Below are positions 27,119 through 39,153 of a stretch of 64,000 bases of DNA, piece after piece. A program made the translations under genes and the position numbers. Origin of the DNA: Rotaria macrura. Lineage: Eukaryota; Rotifera; Eurotatoria; Philodinida; Philodinidae. Location of the stretch: the NCBI GenBank assembly GCA_900239685.1, contig OENT01000133.1, positions 62,001-126,000 of the forward strand, in the 5' to 3' direction. Below the pieces are notes generated by a model that saw nothing but the letters and a program-made list of their open reading frames with translations, was not told where the DNA came from and made no database searches. The first letter of the stretch is position 1, and every line of letters starts with the position of its first letter.

Positions 27119-28173
27119 AGCTGAAAGGATCAGTAGATAGAACTCGTCGAGTTGATTCTACGAACACCCACCATCACTCAACATAGTTGAAAATTAGAAA
27201 ACTTTTCTAATTCACACTGATCTTTTTTCAATTAACGAACACACACGAACATCCATGAACACCAAAAAAATTCTCACAAACACCAATATCTTTTGCCTGT
27301 ATGTATGTCTACTCAAGTTATATAAGTACCCAAAGTATTAGACTCGTATAATTCTGCCTAAGAAAAATAGAATATATGGAAAAGTGAATTTTTGGTAAAT
27401 TTAGTGATTCATAACTTTTGATGAGGATGATGTAGATGTCTGAAATTTTTACTGTAGATAGAACGCTAAAAGATGTACATCTTCTAGAATTTTCATTGGT
27501 CCTAATTGTTTGATTTTGCCTGGACGGATCTCTCAAAAATCGGTTTTCGAGAACTTCTTCTATAGGAAATCTATCAAAGTGCCCTTAGAAATTTCTCCAA
27601 GAGTTTCATCCAATGCGATGAATTCTACATAATGAGAATAAGCACGTGATCCTATACTGTTTCACACGAAAATATCCCATCGAAACACAAAATCCTGTAC
27701 CGTAATGCAAGCCTCTTGAGATTAAACTTTTCCCTCGAAAGAATACGGGTATTTTCGAAAAAGTATTCTTCATATTGAAAGATTATTTTCATGCGAGACG
27801 ATACTGAGTTACGTGATGATTCTTACTAGGCAGACTCTATGTCATTGGATGAAGCTGTTGGAGAAATTTTTAAGGAAACTTTGATTGATTTCCTATAGAA
27901 AAATAGTTCGTTTTTAGGTATCTTGAAACAAGTCTCCTGAGGTCATTCTAGTAAATGGTATGTCCATTTTTTGTAGGTGTGTAGACTGCATAGGTAACTT
28001 TCAATTTGTGCAGATGAACTTGGAAATCGATGCCTATTGCCAATCGTTTAGTCCGTTGATTGAAAAAGCAACAGTGTACATTAAAATATTTTCTAATTTT
28101 CAACTATTTGGGGTGATCGTGGGTGTTTGTATAATCAACTCGTCGAGCTCTATGAACTCTGAAAGTTTCAGCC
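27119..28173. repeat. Diverged foldback (inverted-repeat) element
   Basis: Two pairs of inverted segments nest around one centre. The outer pair is 27119-27205 with 28087-28173 (shared GAGCTGAAA..., CTCGTCGAGTTGATT, GAACACCC, GTTGAAAATTAGAAAA). The inner pair is 27549-27614 with 27843-27908 (shared TTCTATAGGAAATC, AAATTTCTCCAA, TTCATCCAATG). The DNA between the pairs is only weakly alike, so the arms have diverged. No transposase frame is visible. It looks like an old foldback/MITE-type element or an inverted duplication. Confidence 0.6.
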
Positions 28174-28506
28174 GATTCTGAGATGGTAGATGTAAACGGG
28201 ATATGTTGCCCATGGATTCACCCTAATAGATTTATTTATTTTTCTTCTAGATAATATTTTATGTTCACTAATTAACAAACAATGAATAATTTGAACGAGA
28301 ATCACTTGATATTTTACCGTGTTCTTTCGACAAGGGGAAGAAGGTACACAGTAAATGATCCTTTGATTTCAAATAGCGTGCGGATAATTCAGTGAAATCA
28401 CAGAGAAACTAAATCAACAATACGTCTTCGAGGAAAAAGAACTATGTTCTTACTTAATAAAAACTATCTAATAAAACAATATTTTTTTTGTTTCTAATCT
28501 TTTAAT
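28174..28506. other. 3' flank of the RING-VWA gene
   Basis: About 330 nt of AT-rich DNA between the foldback repeat and the RING-VWA stop codon. I see no exon in it, and no clear minus-strand AATAAA close to the stop. Confidence 0.4.
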
Positions 28507-30586
28507 TCACAACAGGAATTTTCGTAAATGACGTTCTTGAGCCGATGTCACGTAATGAGCTGCACTGATTGTTGTATTCGTTGAATATGTGGCACGTTCT
28601 TGTCCATGTTGCATATACATATTGGTCATTGTTGTTTGAAATTCCAATTGACTTGAATATTGATATTCTAAATCACGTATCAATTGTTGGCATAGAGGAT
28701 TTTGTGCAGAGACTGATGAGCGAAGTTTTTGCAATTGAGTATTGATCATATCACGAGCCTGTCCATAATTATTTACATTAACTGCTTGTCTCAATACACG
28801 ACTTGTTTCAGCTCGGTTACGTTGTAAATCAAGTTCATAATTCACTTGTAGAAGAGGTGACTGAGGATTTATTTGATTCGGACGAGTAAGAAGAAAAGGA
28901 ACCGAAGGAATTCGCATCGTTTGACCAGTATTGGCATCTACATATTCGAGACAAGCGTGACCTAAAACGAAATTCAATGAAAATACTATCATCTATGACA
29001 TTTAGTTTTCGCTTACCAATAGTATGATCATTTGTATTATCTTCGTTCGATGAATCGATTTTTGGTACGTGTAATTGAAAGACAAGATTTCGACTTTCAT
29101 CAGCATTAAGATCAGTCATGTTAAATGTTACTTGACGAGATGGTAATTGTCTTGGTTCATGTTGATAACTTGTATAAGTATCTGTGATCTTGTAATCACC
29201 ATTAAATTCTAATTTAATGCGCAATTGTTTTGCAATACATGTGAAAATTCCACCAAGTGCTGTGACGAATGCATGTCCAACTACATTGACTTGATCAATG
29301 TATGTAAAAGTGCCTCCATGTCCTTGTTCAGCCAAGCAAGAAAGCAACGCAGCTTTGTGATCAGATCCGTAACCAAATGTATGACAAACAATTCCCTCAG
29401 GTAGAGATTCCATTACTCTTGAATAATCATGAGATTGATTATCTTGACCATCTGTGAGAAGAAGTATTGCGCCTAGTGGATTAGTTGTTTGACGATTTCT
29501 CAATAGTTGAATAGCCATTTCAAGACCACTGCCAATATATGTACCACCAGACGCATGGATATCACGTGTGATGGCATTTCGAAGATTTTGTTTTCTTGAT
29601 TAAAAATAAATACTAATGTATTATGAAGTATCTTAGAATAGAAATAAATATTTACTGTTCTGTTGTCATCAATTTAAGACCGTTCGATCTATCGAATGCT
29701 CTCGTGGAAAATGAAATAATAGCTAATCGATCTAATGCACCCATTTCATCAACAATATAGTTCAACGTATCTTTCAACAGAGCTATTTTACTTCCGTTCA
29801 TAGAACTACTTTGATCGACAACGCAAACAAGATCAATGGGTACATGCAATTCCTCAAGTTCGTTTTCACTTTCTGTTTTAGATAGCCAAGACGGAGCTTT
29901 TAATGTAACCATACCAAAAATATTTGATTGCTTTGTTGATTCTTGTCCACCAAACTCTAATGTCGTGGTAACAGTAATCATGGGAAACTCTGTTTGGTTA
30001 TCAACAGACAGCTGCCGAGCAGTTTGAAGTCGAGCTGATAGTGTGCGAACAGCTTCTTCGTCGATAAGATCCTCGGATGAATTAGTATTGGCAGATGGCT
30101 AAAAGAAAACCTGATGAAAACATATATCAATTTTTAGTCGTATGAATGGCTTACACTCGTGGGCGATCGTATGTTTCTTTGACCAGATGAAACAGGAGAT
30201 CTATTCGTACTATTGCCTATCCAGCCAAATGCATTACTAAATGATTTCTTTAATGTACCCCAAAGACCAGTGTTATGTACTGTAGGTAAAGCTTGTACGG
30301 ATGCTACAGATTGTGCTTGAGGAGGTTGAATAAATGCTGGTAGAATAGGTGCTGGCGGAGTAGTATTCGATGATGCATTGAGTATTTTGACTAATGAATC
30401 AAGATGAGTTCGACATAGAGGACATTCACTGTTTTGTGCTTGAATATTTTTAGCTAGGCATTGAAAATGAAATTGATGTTTACATGCAGTAGTGAATATA
30501 TCGAGTCCTTGTTGCGTCAATGGGCTTAGACATATTGAACATTCTTCTGCTGCATTCGAACTATTTGTATCAGTATTATTCGCCAT
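28507..30586 (-). CDS. RING-H2 + von Willebrand A domain protein (WAV3-like), 4 exons, 635 aa
   Basis: Predicted E3 ubiquitin ligase with a VWA ligand-binding module. Exons: 30586-30155, 30098-29656, 29594-29017, 28961-28507 (1908 nt, phases consistent). The start ATG has an AAAATGGCG context; the in-frame codons upstream lack an ATG. RING-H2 at residues 16-58: C16, C19, C35, H37, H40, C43, C55, C58 (C3H2C3). A Pro/Ser-rich linker follows, then a VWA with complete MIDAS: DQSSS at 239-243, the GGTYIGSG threonine, and LLTDGQDN. The C-terminal third has a conserved beta region (GHACLEYVDANTGQT) and a Gln-rich helical tail. RING followed by VWA in this order is the architecture of the plant WAV3/EDA40 ligases; no transmembrane segment or signal peptide is visible. 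Substrates are unknown. Confidence 0.88.
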
Positions 30587-31236
30587 TTTACGAGGAAGTA
30601 TCGAGTAATTTCTATGCAATATGTAAGCTGAAGAATGAAGAAACTATTTATATGACAGAAAGATAATGGATTGCACAATTTTCCTACACCACGTCGTAAC
30701 GCATGTGACTCAATTTTGACATGCTTCGATTAAACACTGACTCAACCAATGGAGAATGAATCATGTTGCTCACTGCTATGTGGCAGTTTCCCTACAGTAA
30801 CGATTATAATTCATGCATTCCTGTAGTCAGAGATTTATTCAAAAGATACATATAATTGCAAAGATTGCCTACCTTACAATAAAATTCAAAGAAGATAAAT
30901 GGATTGATGTTGAACATAGCTGCGCAAATACGGGAGCATTTTGTATTCTCGTCATAAATGCCCATTGTGATTGAGAATCTGCCTCTGTCGGTGCAGTTTT
31001 CATAAAATCTTCCAAAACTCCCTGACAACACTGCACTAAATTAGAACTGTTGTCATGAATCTAGGAGATTCATCTAGTCCGTGAATGTTACACTTATGGA
31101 CACCTGAATCGTGAACAAATCTACTAAATATTGAAACGACATGTAAAACGAACCTGCCAGCACCGCACCGCTGTCGTTGTCATGGACGTCTATAATTCTC
31201 ATTGACTACAACTCTTCCCGATAATAACCATGTACT

Positions 31237-31270
31237 GGGGGGGGGGGGGGGGGGGNNNNNNNNNNNGGGG
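31237..31270 (+). other. Poly-G tract containing an 11-N assembly gap
   Basis: Nineteen or more G, then 11 N (31256-31266), then GGGG. The true length is unknown. Homopolymer G runs commonly stall sequencing, so the gap most likely reflects the tract itself. Confidence 0.9.
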
Positions 31271-31812
31271 TCTAGAATCTAACAATCACAGACCCATATA
31301 CACGATGAAGTATGTCATTACATGGAACGACATGTTAAGTTCATTTTCCCACGAAATTGAAGTGTTTTAATCTCATTCAAGTGTCACATTGTGTGACTTT
31401 TCATCTCAGCCTGTTTAGGCACGATTCCATAGTATATAACCCCCCTACCCTAAAATAGAATACCCCCGTCGACAAAAATTTCTGCTGACGCAATAGAAGA
31501 CACCCTTTAATTAATTAATTTTTTGCTGATTATGGATTTTAATTAGTGTTTTTCTATCAAAATATGCTTGATTCTGAGGGTTTTCAGTTGGAAACATTAA
31601 GAGAATGTGTTCATAATGATAATGACACCATTAAAGCCTTGAAAATCCCGATGAGAATCTGGACAATTCCGATGGGAATCCGGAAAATCCCTTTAGTTTT
31701 CTGGAAATCCTTTTTAATTAAATATTGTCAAAAAATTTGGTTCTTAATAGAAGAATCCCTTGGAAAATTTTTACGCTGGAACACAATAGAAGACCCAAGG
31801 TCTTTTATTGTA

Positions 31813-31823
31813 GGGGGGGGGGG
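31813..31823 (+). repeat. Poly-G tract (11 G)
   Basis: An uninterrupted run of eleven G after TTTATTGTA. It is one of a cluster of G-tracts in about 0.9 kb. Confidence 0.85.
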
Positions 31824-32079
31824 CGTGGTTTACTCAAGTTACAGAACACTATTTCTAGTGTCAACAGGAATCATGAAATTATTCATACTCTAGAACTGTA
31901 CAGGAGAAGAATGTGTTTTCTCTAGTTCATTGCAATTGGGCAACCAATTTCGATAAGGAAATCTGCGTTTCTACAATTGATGCCTGCTTTTCTTTCAGTC
32001 TCGCTAAGTTGAACGAGAAATTTTCATTTTTTTATGAAATTGTGTTCATAGATGATGCCTTGATGTGCCGGGTGGTTTT

Positions 32080-32090
32080 GGGGGGGGGGG
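32080..32090 (+). repeat. Poly-G tract (11 G)
   Basis: An uninterrupted run of eleven G after GGTGGTTTT. Same orientation as the other tracts upstream. Confidence 0.85.
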
Positions 32091-32206
32091 CGATTCTGTA
32101 CAAAACAAATGTTGAAAGAACAATCGGATAATAACGGTTTCGTTGCTTTTGCCTTCCATAATGCCTAGAGAGGGTAATTTGAATTGTATATCAATGTTGA
32201 AGTGGG

Positions 32207-32633
32207 TGTAACACCCATCCTCACCACGCATCCTGTGGTTCTTACCGTGAACTGAGATACACAGAGACCCTTTGTGATACGTTCCGTGCTAACCAAGCTT
32301 AGAGGTATCTTTGTGATTCCTAGTATGGTATTCGCACTTACGAAGATGGTGAGAGACTCCTTAAAGAGCACCCAGACTAACAGAGACGCCATGCGACTTT
32401 TTCCATGACAACCACTTTTTGAGAGCCGCCATCTGATCACTCTCACGGCACCAACACCGAGAGAAACGCTCTTCAGTATGGAACGGAAAGCTAATGACTC
32501 GAATGGAATTAACAAAGGTATGATCAGCTGTTGAATTTTCGAGTTTGAAATTTAAAACTTGGAACTTCTAGTTTGAATTTTAACATATATGACACATCCT
32601 TAGGTACACACCACTCCCGCCAGCAGAATTACA
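32207..32633. mobile_element. Possible solo LTR
   Basis: The segment starts TGTAACACCC and ends AGAATTACA, so its tips form a short TGTAA/TTACA inverted repeat as in many LTRs. Part of it is clearly less AT-rich than its surroundings. I could not find a matching target-site duplication (GTGGG against AACGC) or a second copy, so this is tentative. Confidence 0.25.
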
Positions 32634-35600
32634 AACGCACCCACACATACAGCAAATGTTTATTTTCGAGAACTACTGTATTCAAACAGAAAACAAAATG
32701 TATCCATTTTTGCGCAGACCCTCATGTTGGCAATAGGATGACATATTGAAGAACGCGAATACTTGGAATCTGAAAAAATGAAGCTGGTGTTACATTACTT
32801 TTCATTTTCACAGTTGAAAACATCCATAGTAAAAGGTATTGAAATATCAAGCAATACTTTGTTTGATAGGATAATCGATCGCAAGGAAAACCAAATGAAG
32901 CTTGTTTTATTGCTATACTTTTAGCAATGACATGTTGTTTTTCTTAGTGGCTCTTGGCTGTTTAAATTCGTTTTGTTTTAATGAAATCGTCATTAATAGT
33001 GATTTTCTTTATTGTATTTTTTTCCATATATTCGGATTCGTTTAAACTGAATTTTCAAAGCAACTAACAAGTATCTAATGATGATAAACACTCGCTCTAA
33101 TAAGTTTATGTAGAAATTTTTAAAAAGTCTCTTCGTCACCGAGAACCCAAAGAAAATTTTTTTACAGATTTAGTTATAGATGAAGTATTTTTCTGTCTTG
33201 TTGAGAAATCACCAGCAATGAATCTGCTTCACATTTTTGTTGCTTGCAAGAAAAGAATTTTTATTGCATGATCTTTGAAAAATTTGACTTCACTAACTTA
33301 GATGTGTACAGATATGAGAAATAGAACTGAAAAAACTAGAATGGTCTCTTTAAGTATCAAGCTATGAGTGTAAGACTTATTCTTTTTCAAAGAGTAATTA
33401 TCAACAAAAGCTATTCCGACTTAGGAAATCAAATTAGCTACGTGTAGATATCAATCAAACGTGAATGATATTTATTCTTATTTTATATAATAGACAGGGG
33501 ATAAGCTGCACTTTCAAATCATGAAAAAACGACTCATAAATAGTATAGAAAATGTGAGAATATTGACTAGAACTGAAAGTTTAGTTTGTTATATGATTAT
33601 CTATTGATGTGATGGAATTTTTAGTTCATAAAAATGTGGCACTCTTCCTTTTATCCGTCACGTCAACGTCACATATTACGAAACCATTGGTTTATCGATG
33701 AATTTCTTTTAAGCAAATTATTCTGATATCTATTCAAACTCTTGAATAGTCACCGAAAAGAAAGCAAAGAAAAAAACATTTTATGATTTATTATAAGTTA
33801 ACAAGTGGCTATCTTAACTATCCTACTCAACTAATGCACTAGAACAAGTATTTTAAAAGTGATGCTAAACCATTTAATTGCTTTGCAGTCAATCATAATT
33901 CTAAGTCCAATAGTTACATAAATACGAGGATGATGACTTCTGCGTCGAAATATAAAATATTCCATTTTCTACATTGCTAATGAATCCTGAACTTTAAGAA
34001 GTAGAATTCTTTCGTTTGTCGTGTAGAGCTACAGCCTCTGTGTTTTGAACATTGTTCATCGTTTTCCCATTCTCCCTAGCTGTTCAGCTATTTGTAGTAA
34101 CGTCGATTTAAACAAAATTTACTGTATTGATCAATATCACTTCTCTAATTGCGAAAGAAAATTCCTATCAAAATTTGCTTACGTATTTACCTTACAGTTT
34201 ATATAAGATATCGATACTTCTTAGCCGTCATTATTCATGAGTCATCTATATGCTTCGTTCTCACTATGCATTTTGTGAATCACGTTTCTAAGATTATATT
34301 TTTCAGCAAATGAAGGTTTTAATACGAATATCAATCATACACACGTACACTTGCACATTCAAATTTTATTGAAAACTATTATCTTAGATGAGCAGTAGAT
34401 GGTGTTCAGAAAATAGAAATAATAGTTTGATTCTTAAAAATCACTTGGTTTTCTTGATTGTGTTCAATAAAGATTGTAAATTCTCATGAAATTTTTCTGA
34501 GAGCTCGATAAAATCATCGTTTAAAAGACTATTTTGCATCAAGAACATGGCTATTCTTTTTTAACAATATGAGTTCTATTATTTTCTTCTTTACACATGT
34601 CAAGCAGTGGCAATATTTTTGGTTTTCTCCAACAATTAATGAATAGGCTTTCTTTTTTCATTAAGATTCATATGAGGTCATGTTATGATTAATCATGAAT
34701 TGATTGTAAATAATTTTTATGACAATCTTCAGTTTCATTGTAATTATTTTTCCATCCGTTTTTCATTGTTTACATTTCAAAATCTTGATTGAATAAGACA
34801 TTGTACAGTTCTACTTATAAAAATTTTTAAAAAACTTCTAAAACTTTCTTATTTTAGTAATTTGACATTGATATTTAAAACTTGAATCATTTTAATTGAA
34901 AATGGAGAATGTTTGCAAGATTGGTAACATTCTTATAATTTAGCATGAGAATTTAATTTTTCTTATTGATTGAAATAGACTATTTGGTTTAGTTTAAGTA
35001 CGAATTCATACTTACTATAAAACTAAGTTGATAAAAGTAAATTATACCTATCTATCGTTAGTTTTCACATCGTCTTTTCATAAAATTCTTAAGGAATACA
35101 CGAAGTAATAAATATTTATATACTTAATCTCGTTTGATCTCTAATGCATTTAAGTTGACTGATTTAAACAATGCAACACTGCTACATATCAGCTCATTGG
35201 TAGTCCTGTTAATAAGAATATCAACCCATACTCTCTATGCTAGAATGAGCGGCATGTAAAGAAATCTCAAACTATTTTATGATTAATAGTATGATTGTTC
35301 TTTTCGTTCTGTTGTCATGGTGATCTTGTACTTCTTTTTCTTGGTTATACATATGATATCAGCAGTGTCTCGTTTGCATTTGCATTAATCAATCGGATTC
35401 AGCTTTCCATAGTCGACTCTACGCTATTTAATTCTATTTATCATTGGTTAGATATGACGCTATATATTGATATATGATCACGAAATCTTTAATCAACAAT
35501 TACTCATTTTGTGATGAAAATAGATATGCTTCTTTACTCATCTTATAGTTTAACAAAAATGAATCATACATTGAAGTGGTTATGATACTTTTGTTTATTG

Positions 35601-35907
35601 ACGATCATCAATGCATATGTTAGGAAATATATTTCAGTTATCTGTCAGACGAATTTCATTTAATGGATTCATACTATCTTTTTCCAACAGTTTTATGATT
35701 AAAACTTGCAAGGATTCATACAATGCGATAATCAGTTTCCATTGTCGATTCGATTTGATTCAGTAACTCTATGATTTGCGAATGTCTTAGAGTCATCATA
35801 AGGATGCTGGGATGAATTAGATTCAACTTAAAGTTTTATCTTGCACAACATTATACATTCATCATTTCATTGGGACGTTATATCAATCTGATTTTCACAT
35901 TACGGGT

Positions 35908-36848
35908 AATCCATGGAATCTCAACCACTTTATACACAAGTTTCTTCAAATCGCGTGAAACTTTCTGCTTTTGTAAACCATATTCAGGTATGAAAACGCT
36001 GCGTATCAGTTTGTGAAATTTCTTTAATAAGTACATACATATGGACCATGACATTTGTTGGGCTTCACATGTACAATAGAAAAACCTGATTTTTTCGAAA
36101 ATCATGTTGTTAGAGAATCTTTCCAGTGGGACGCATTAAGTATCAACTATCTTATATATTCTGAAAGCTGATGAGTTAAGCTACATTTTGACTAAGAAAT
36201 GTGGAAGTCTTTCTAAACTTTTTATCACATTGTCCTTTCATGCACCCTATTCACTGGCTATGTTGTAGTACACATCTTGGAACGAAAAATCTTAAAGAAA
36301 AAATTCATGACCAAATATGGCCATATACAGGGTTTTGTAGAGAAAATCAAATTCTCTAGAAGATGCACTGTATAAGAGCTCTCACTTATTTTGATCTGAA
36401 AAACCGTAAAGTCAAAAGCTATAAGAAGTCTTTTTTTCGTATAAAAATTCAACCGATTGCAGTATCGTTGTCAGTATGTATTTTTGAGCCTACTTTTTCA
36501 CTAGTTTTTCGTATCTGTTCATATGTGTTTCTTTCGCTAAGTACCTCAAAAATGAGAAAAAGTGTGAAAAAGTTGATCCATACGAGTCTAGAAAATGGAA
36601 TCCCTCCACTAGGTAGCATATACGGTTTGATAGAGGAGAAGTTCATCTATCTACCTGTATAGTTAACTTTTCACGGTAGTGAGATTCGCTGATATTATGC
36701 TTCAAAAAGACCAAAATGCTGCTTTCTTTCCTTTTTTCCCGTGACTTTTTGCACTATTTTGTTATTTATTCACACGTTGAATGACTATAAATAAAGTTTG
36801 AGCGTGAGATTCAGATTCAGTGTACAAAACTGCATTGAACATGCTATT
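35908..36848 (+). repeat. Left arm of a 941-bp inverted repeat
   Basis: Pairs base for base with 37781-38721 (paired coordinates sum to 74629 wherever checked, so there are no indels). Three translated frames in the arms are letter-for-letter the same in both copies. Outer edge AATCCATGG; inner edge CATGCTATT. The open frames in it (up to 99 codons) match no protein family I know. Confidence 0.95.
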
Positions 36849-37780
36849 CTCTGTGACGCTCATCAATTTTGCCGTAAAGCCTTTTGAGTCAAGTATTTCT
36901 TCCTATTTTATACTATCACGGATCCTGTCGAATTTCAAGAGTACTAATGAATGGAAGTACAATACACAGTATTTTGTAGAACAGTTCACGATGCAGCGAA
37001 TGGTGCATAATAAATCCAGTTTTCATAATGTTTCGACTTCGTAATAAATCATATACGAGCAAAAGAGCACTTGCTCACCCATGGAAGAGGCGACCCCTGA
37101 GTGAATAACTTAAATTACTTAGTCAATATCATTTGTATAGGGCATGAGCTGCTCTACAATTTAATTTTTTTCCTCTCTCTCTTTGTTCCTTTTTGCTTTC
37201 TGGAAAAAAGTAATTATTGTATGTACCCCTCAATTTTCATTTTTCTGTCGTTTCAATACATTGAGAATTGCATCTCACAAGAAAGGTTGTCAAACACCGC
37301 ACTTTGTGAACAATTGCGCACGATCTAACGCTATAACTTTGATATTCTATTGGTTCCTAAAGTGGGTGGCCGGACAGTTAAGTTCCGACGTTGATGGTCA
37401 AAAAGGACTCTTTTCTTGTGTAATATCATTAATCGTAGTGCTATTGTTCAATATCAACCTTCTTGGAAAAATATTTTATTGTAATAAGATCAAGATTAGA
37501 TCCCCTACTGTTTAGGATATAAAATTTTTTTCAAATCGAAAATGAATTTTTCGACCTTTATGACCCTGGAGGTGGTACAGGATTTTGAACATTTTTATTT
37601 TTCAACTATGCTGCACATCCTGCATATTTTTGAACAAATATATCTGTTGCTGCGGTTTAACTGATCACAATTTCAAACTCAACTGCAGTACAGAAAAAAA
37701 AGAGGGTACGTTGCTTTTGATTGATCTCTCTAACCCAACCAAGTTTCATAATGGTTGAAAAATTTACCAGTGCAGCAGAA
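36849..37780. other. Unique spacer of the large inverted repeat
   Basis: 932 bp between the two arms. It is AT-rich, with short open frames (up to 110 codons) and no recognised domain. No transposase motif was seen. Confidence 0.7.
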
Positions 37781-38721
37781 AATAGCATGTTCAATGCAGT
37801 TTTGTACACTGAATCTGAATCTCACGCTCAAACTTTATTTATAGTCATTCAACGTGTGAATAAATAACAAAATAGTGCAAAAAGTCACGGGAAAAAAGGA
37901 AAGAAAGCAGCATTTTGGTCTTTTTGAAGCATAATATCAGCGAATCTCACTACCGTGAAAAGTTAACTATACAGGTAGATAGATGAACTTCTCCTCTATC
38001 AAACCGTATATGCTACCTAGTGGAGGGATTCCATTTTCTAGACTCGTATGGATCAACTTTTTCACACTTTTTCTCATTTTTGAGGTACTTAGCGAAAGAA
38101 ACACATATGAACAGATACGAAAAACTAGTGAAAAAGTAGGCTCAAAAATACATACTGACAACGATACTGCAATCGGTTGAATTTTTATACGAAAAAAAGA
38201 CTTCTTATAGCTTTTGACTTTACGGTTTTTCAGATCAAAATAAGTGAGAGCTCTTATACAGTGCATCTTCTAGAGAATTTGATTTTCTCTACAAAACCCT
38301 GTATATGGCCATATTTGGTCATGAATTTTTTCTTTAAGATTTTTCGTTCCAAGATGTGTACTACAACATAGCCAGTGAATAGGGTGCATGAAAGGACAAT
38401 GTGATAAAAAGTTTAGAAAGACTTCCACATTTCTTAGTCAAAATGTAGCTTAACTCATCAGCTTTCAGAATATATAAGATAGTTGATACTTAATGCGTCC
38501 CACTGGAAAGATTCTCTAACAACATGATTTTCGAAAAAATCAGGTTTTTCTATTGTACATGTGAAGCCCAACAAATGTCATGGTCCATATGTATGTACTT
38601 ATTAAAGAAATTTCACAAACTGATACGCAGCGTTTTCATACCTGAATATGGTTTACAAAAGCAGAAAGTTTCACGCGATTTGAAGAAACTTGTGTATAAA
38701 GTGGTTGAGATTCCATGGATT
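37781..38721 (-). repeat. Right arm of a 941-bp inverted repeat
   Basis: Reverse complement of 35908-36848 with no mismatch seen in the stretches compared. Beyond the outer end (ATCCATGGATT) the flanks stop matching abruptly, and I see no target-site duplication. Confidence 0.95.
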
Positions 38722-39153
38722 TTCCCATTATAGAAGTTTGTCGCTGGTGAGCTAGAATTCAAAAAGTTATTATTGTGAAGATTGATCGAACGCTGTAAAT
38801 GCATCAGTCAAGAAAACGTAAATTTCAACGGATATGCTTCATGAAATAGTATATCTTTAGACGTATGAATTCCCATAGAATAGACACCGATCAATAATCA
38901 ACAATACACGACATTTGATAGAGTTATATATTTCTGCAAAAACACAATGAAGATCCTCATGAAATAGAAAATCCATGATTTTCTAAACAGAATTCATCAA
39001 GAAATCAAAATAAGGCTTCTGTATATTGTCAGCGATAATATTTACACTGTGTTTCACAAGTTTACTTCACATGTTATTATGTTTTATTGTATCCAACAAC
39101 GAGATCGTCGAATGGAAATTCATAGATGATTTTACGAAGAGTTGAAACTACTC
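38722..39153. other. Spacer with poly(A) signal of the Cys-rich gene
   Basis: AT-rich spacer. TTTATT at 39083-39088 is a minus-strand AATAAA about 66 nt beyond the stop codon of the Cys-rich membrane protein gene. Nothing else recognised. Confidence 0.5.

Larger units (their letters stand above)
30587..35907. other. Gene-poor region with homopolymer tracts
   Basis: No supported gene in 5.3 kb. The first 2 kb hold several G/C homopolymer runs and a gap (listed separately). About 32160-32520 is less AT-rich than its surroundings, with a 116-codon minus-strand open frame that I cannot relate to any family. From about 32.7 kb onward it is uniform AT-rich DNA with nothing recognised. Confidence 0.5.

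Noticed and set aside
32165-32515. 116-codon minus-strand open frame
   Set aside because: No recognisable domain, and it lies in a possible LTR. The lower A+T content alone makes a chance open frame likely.
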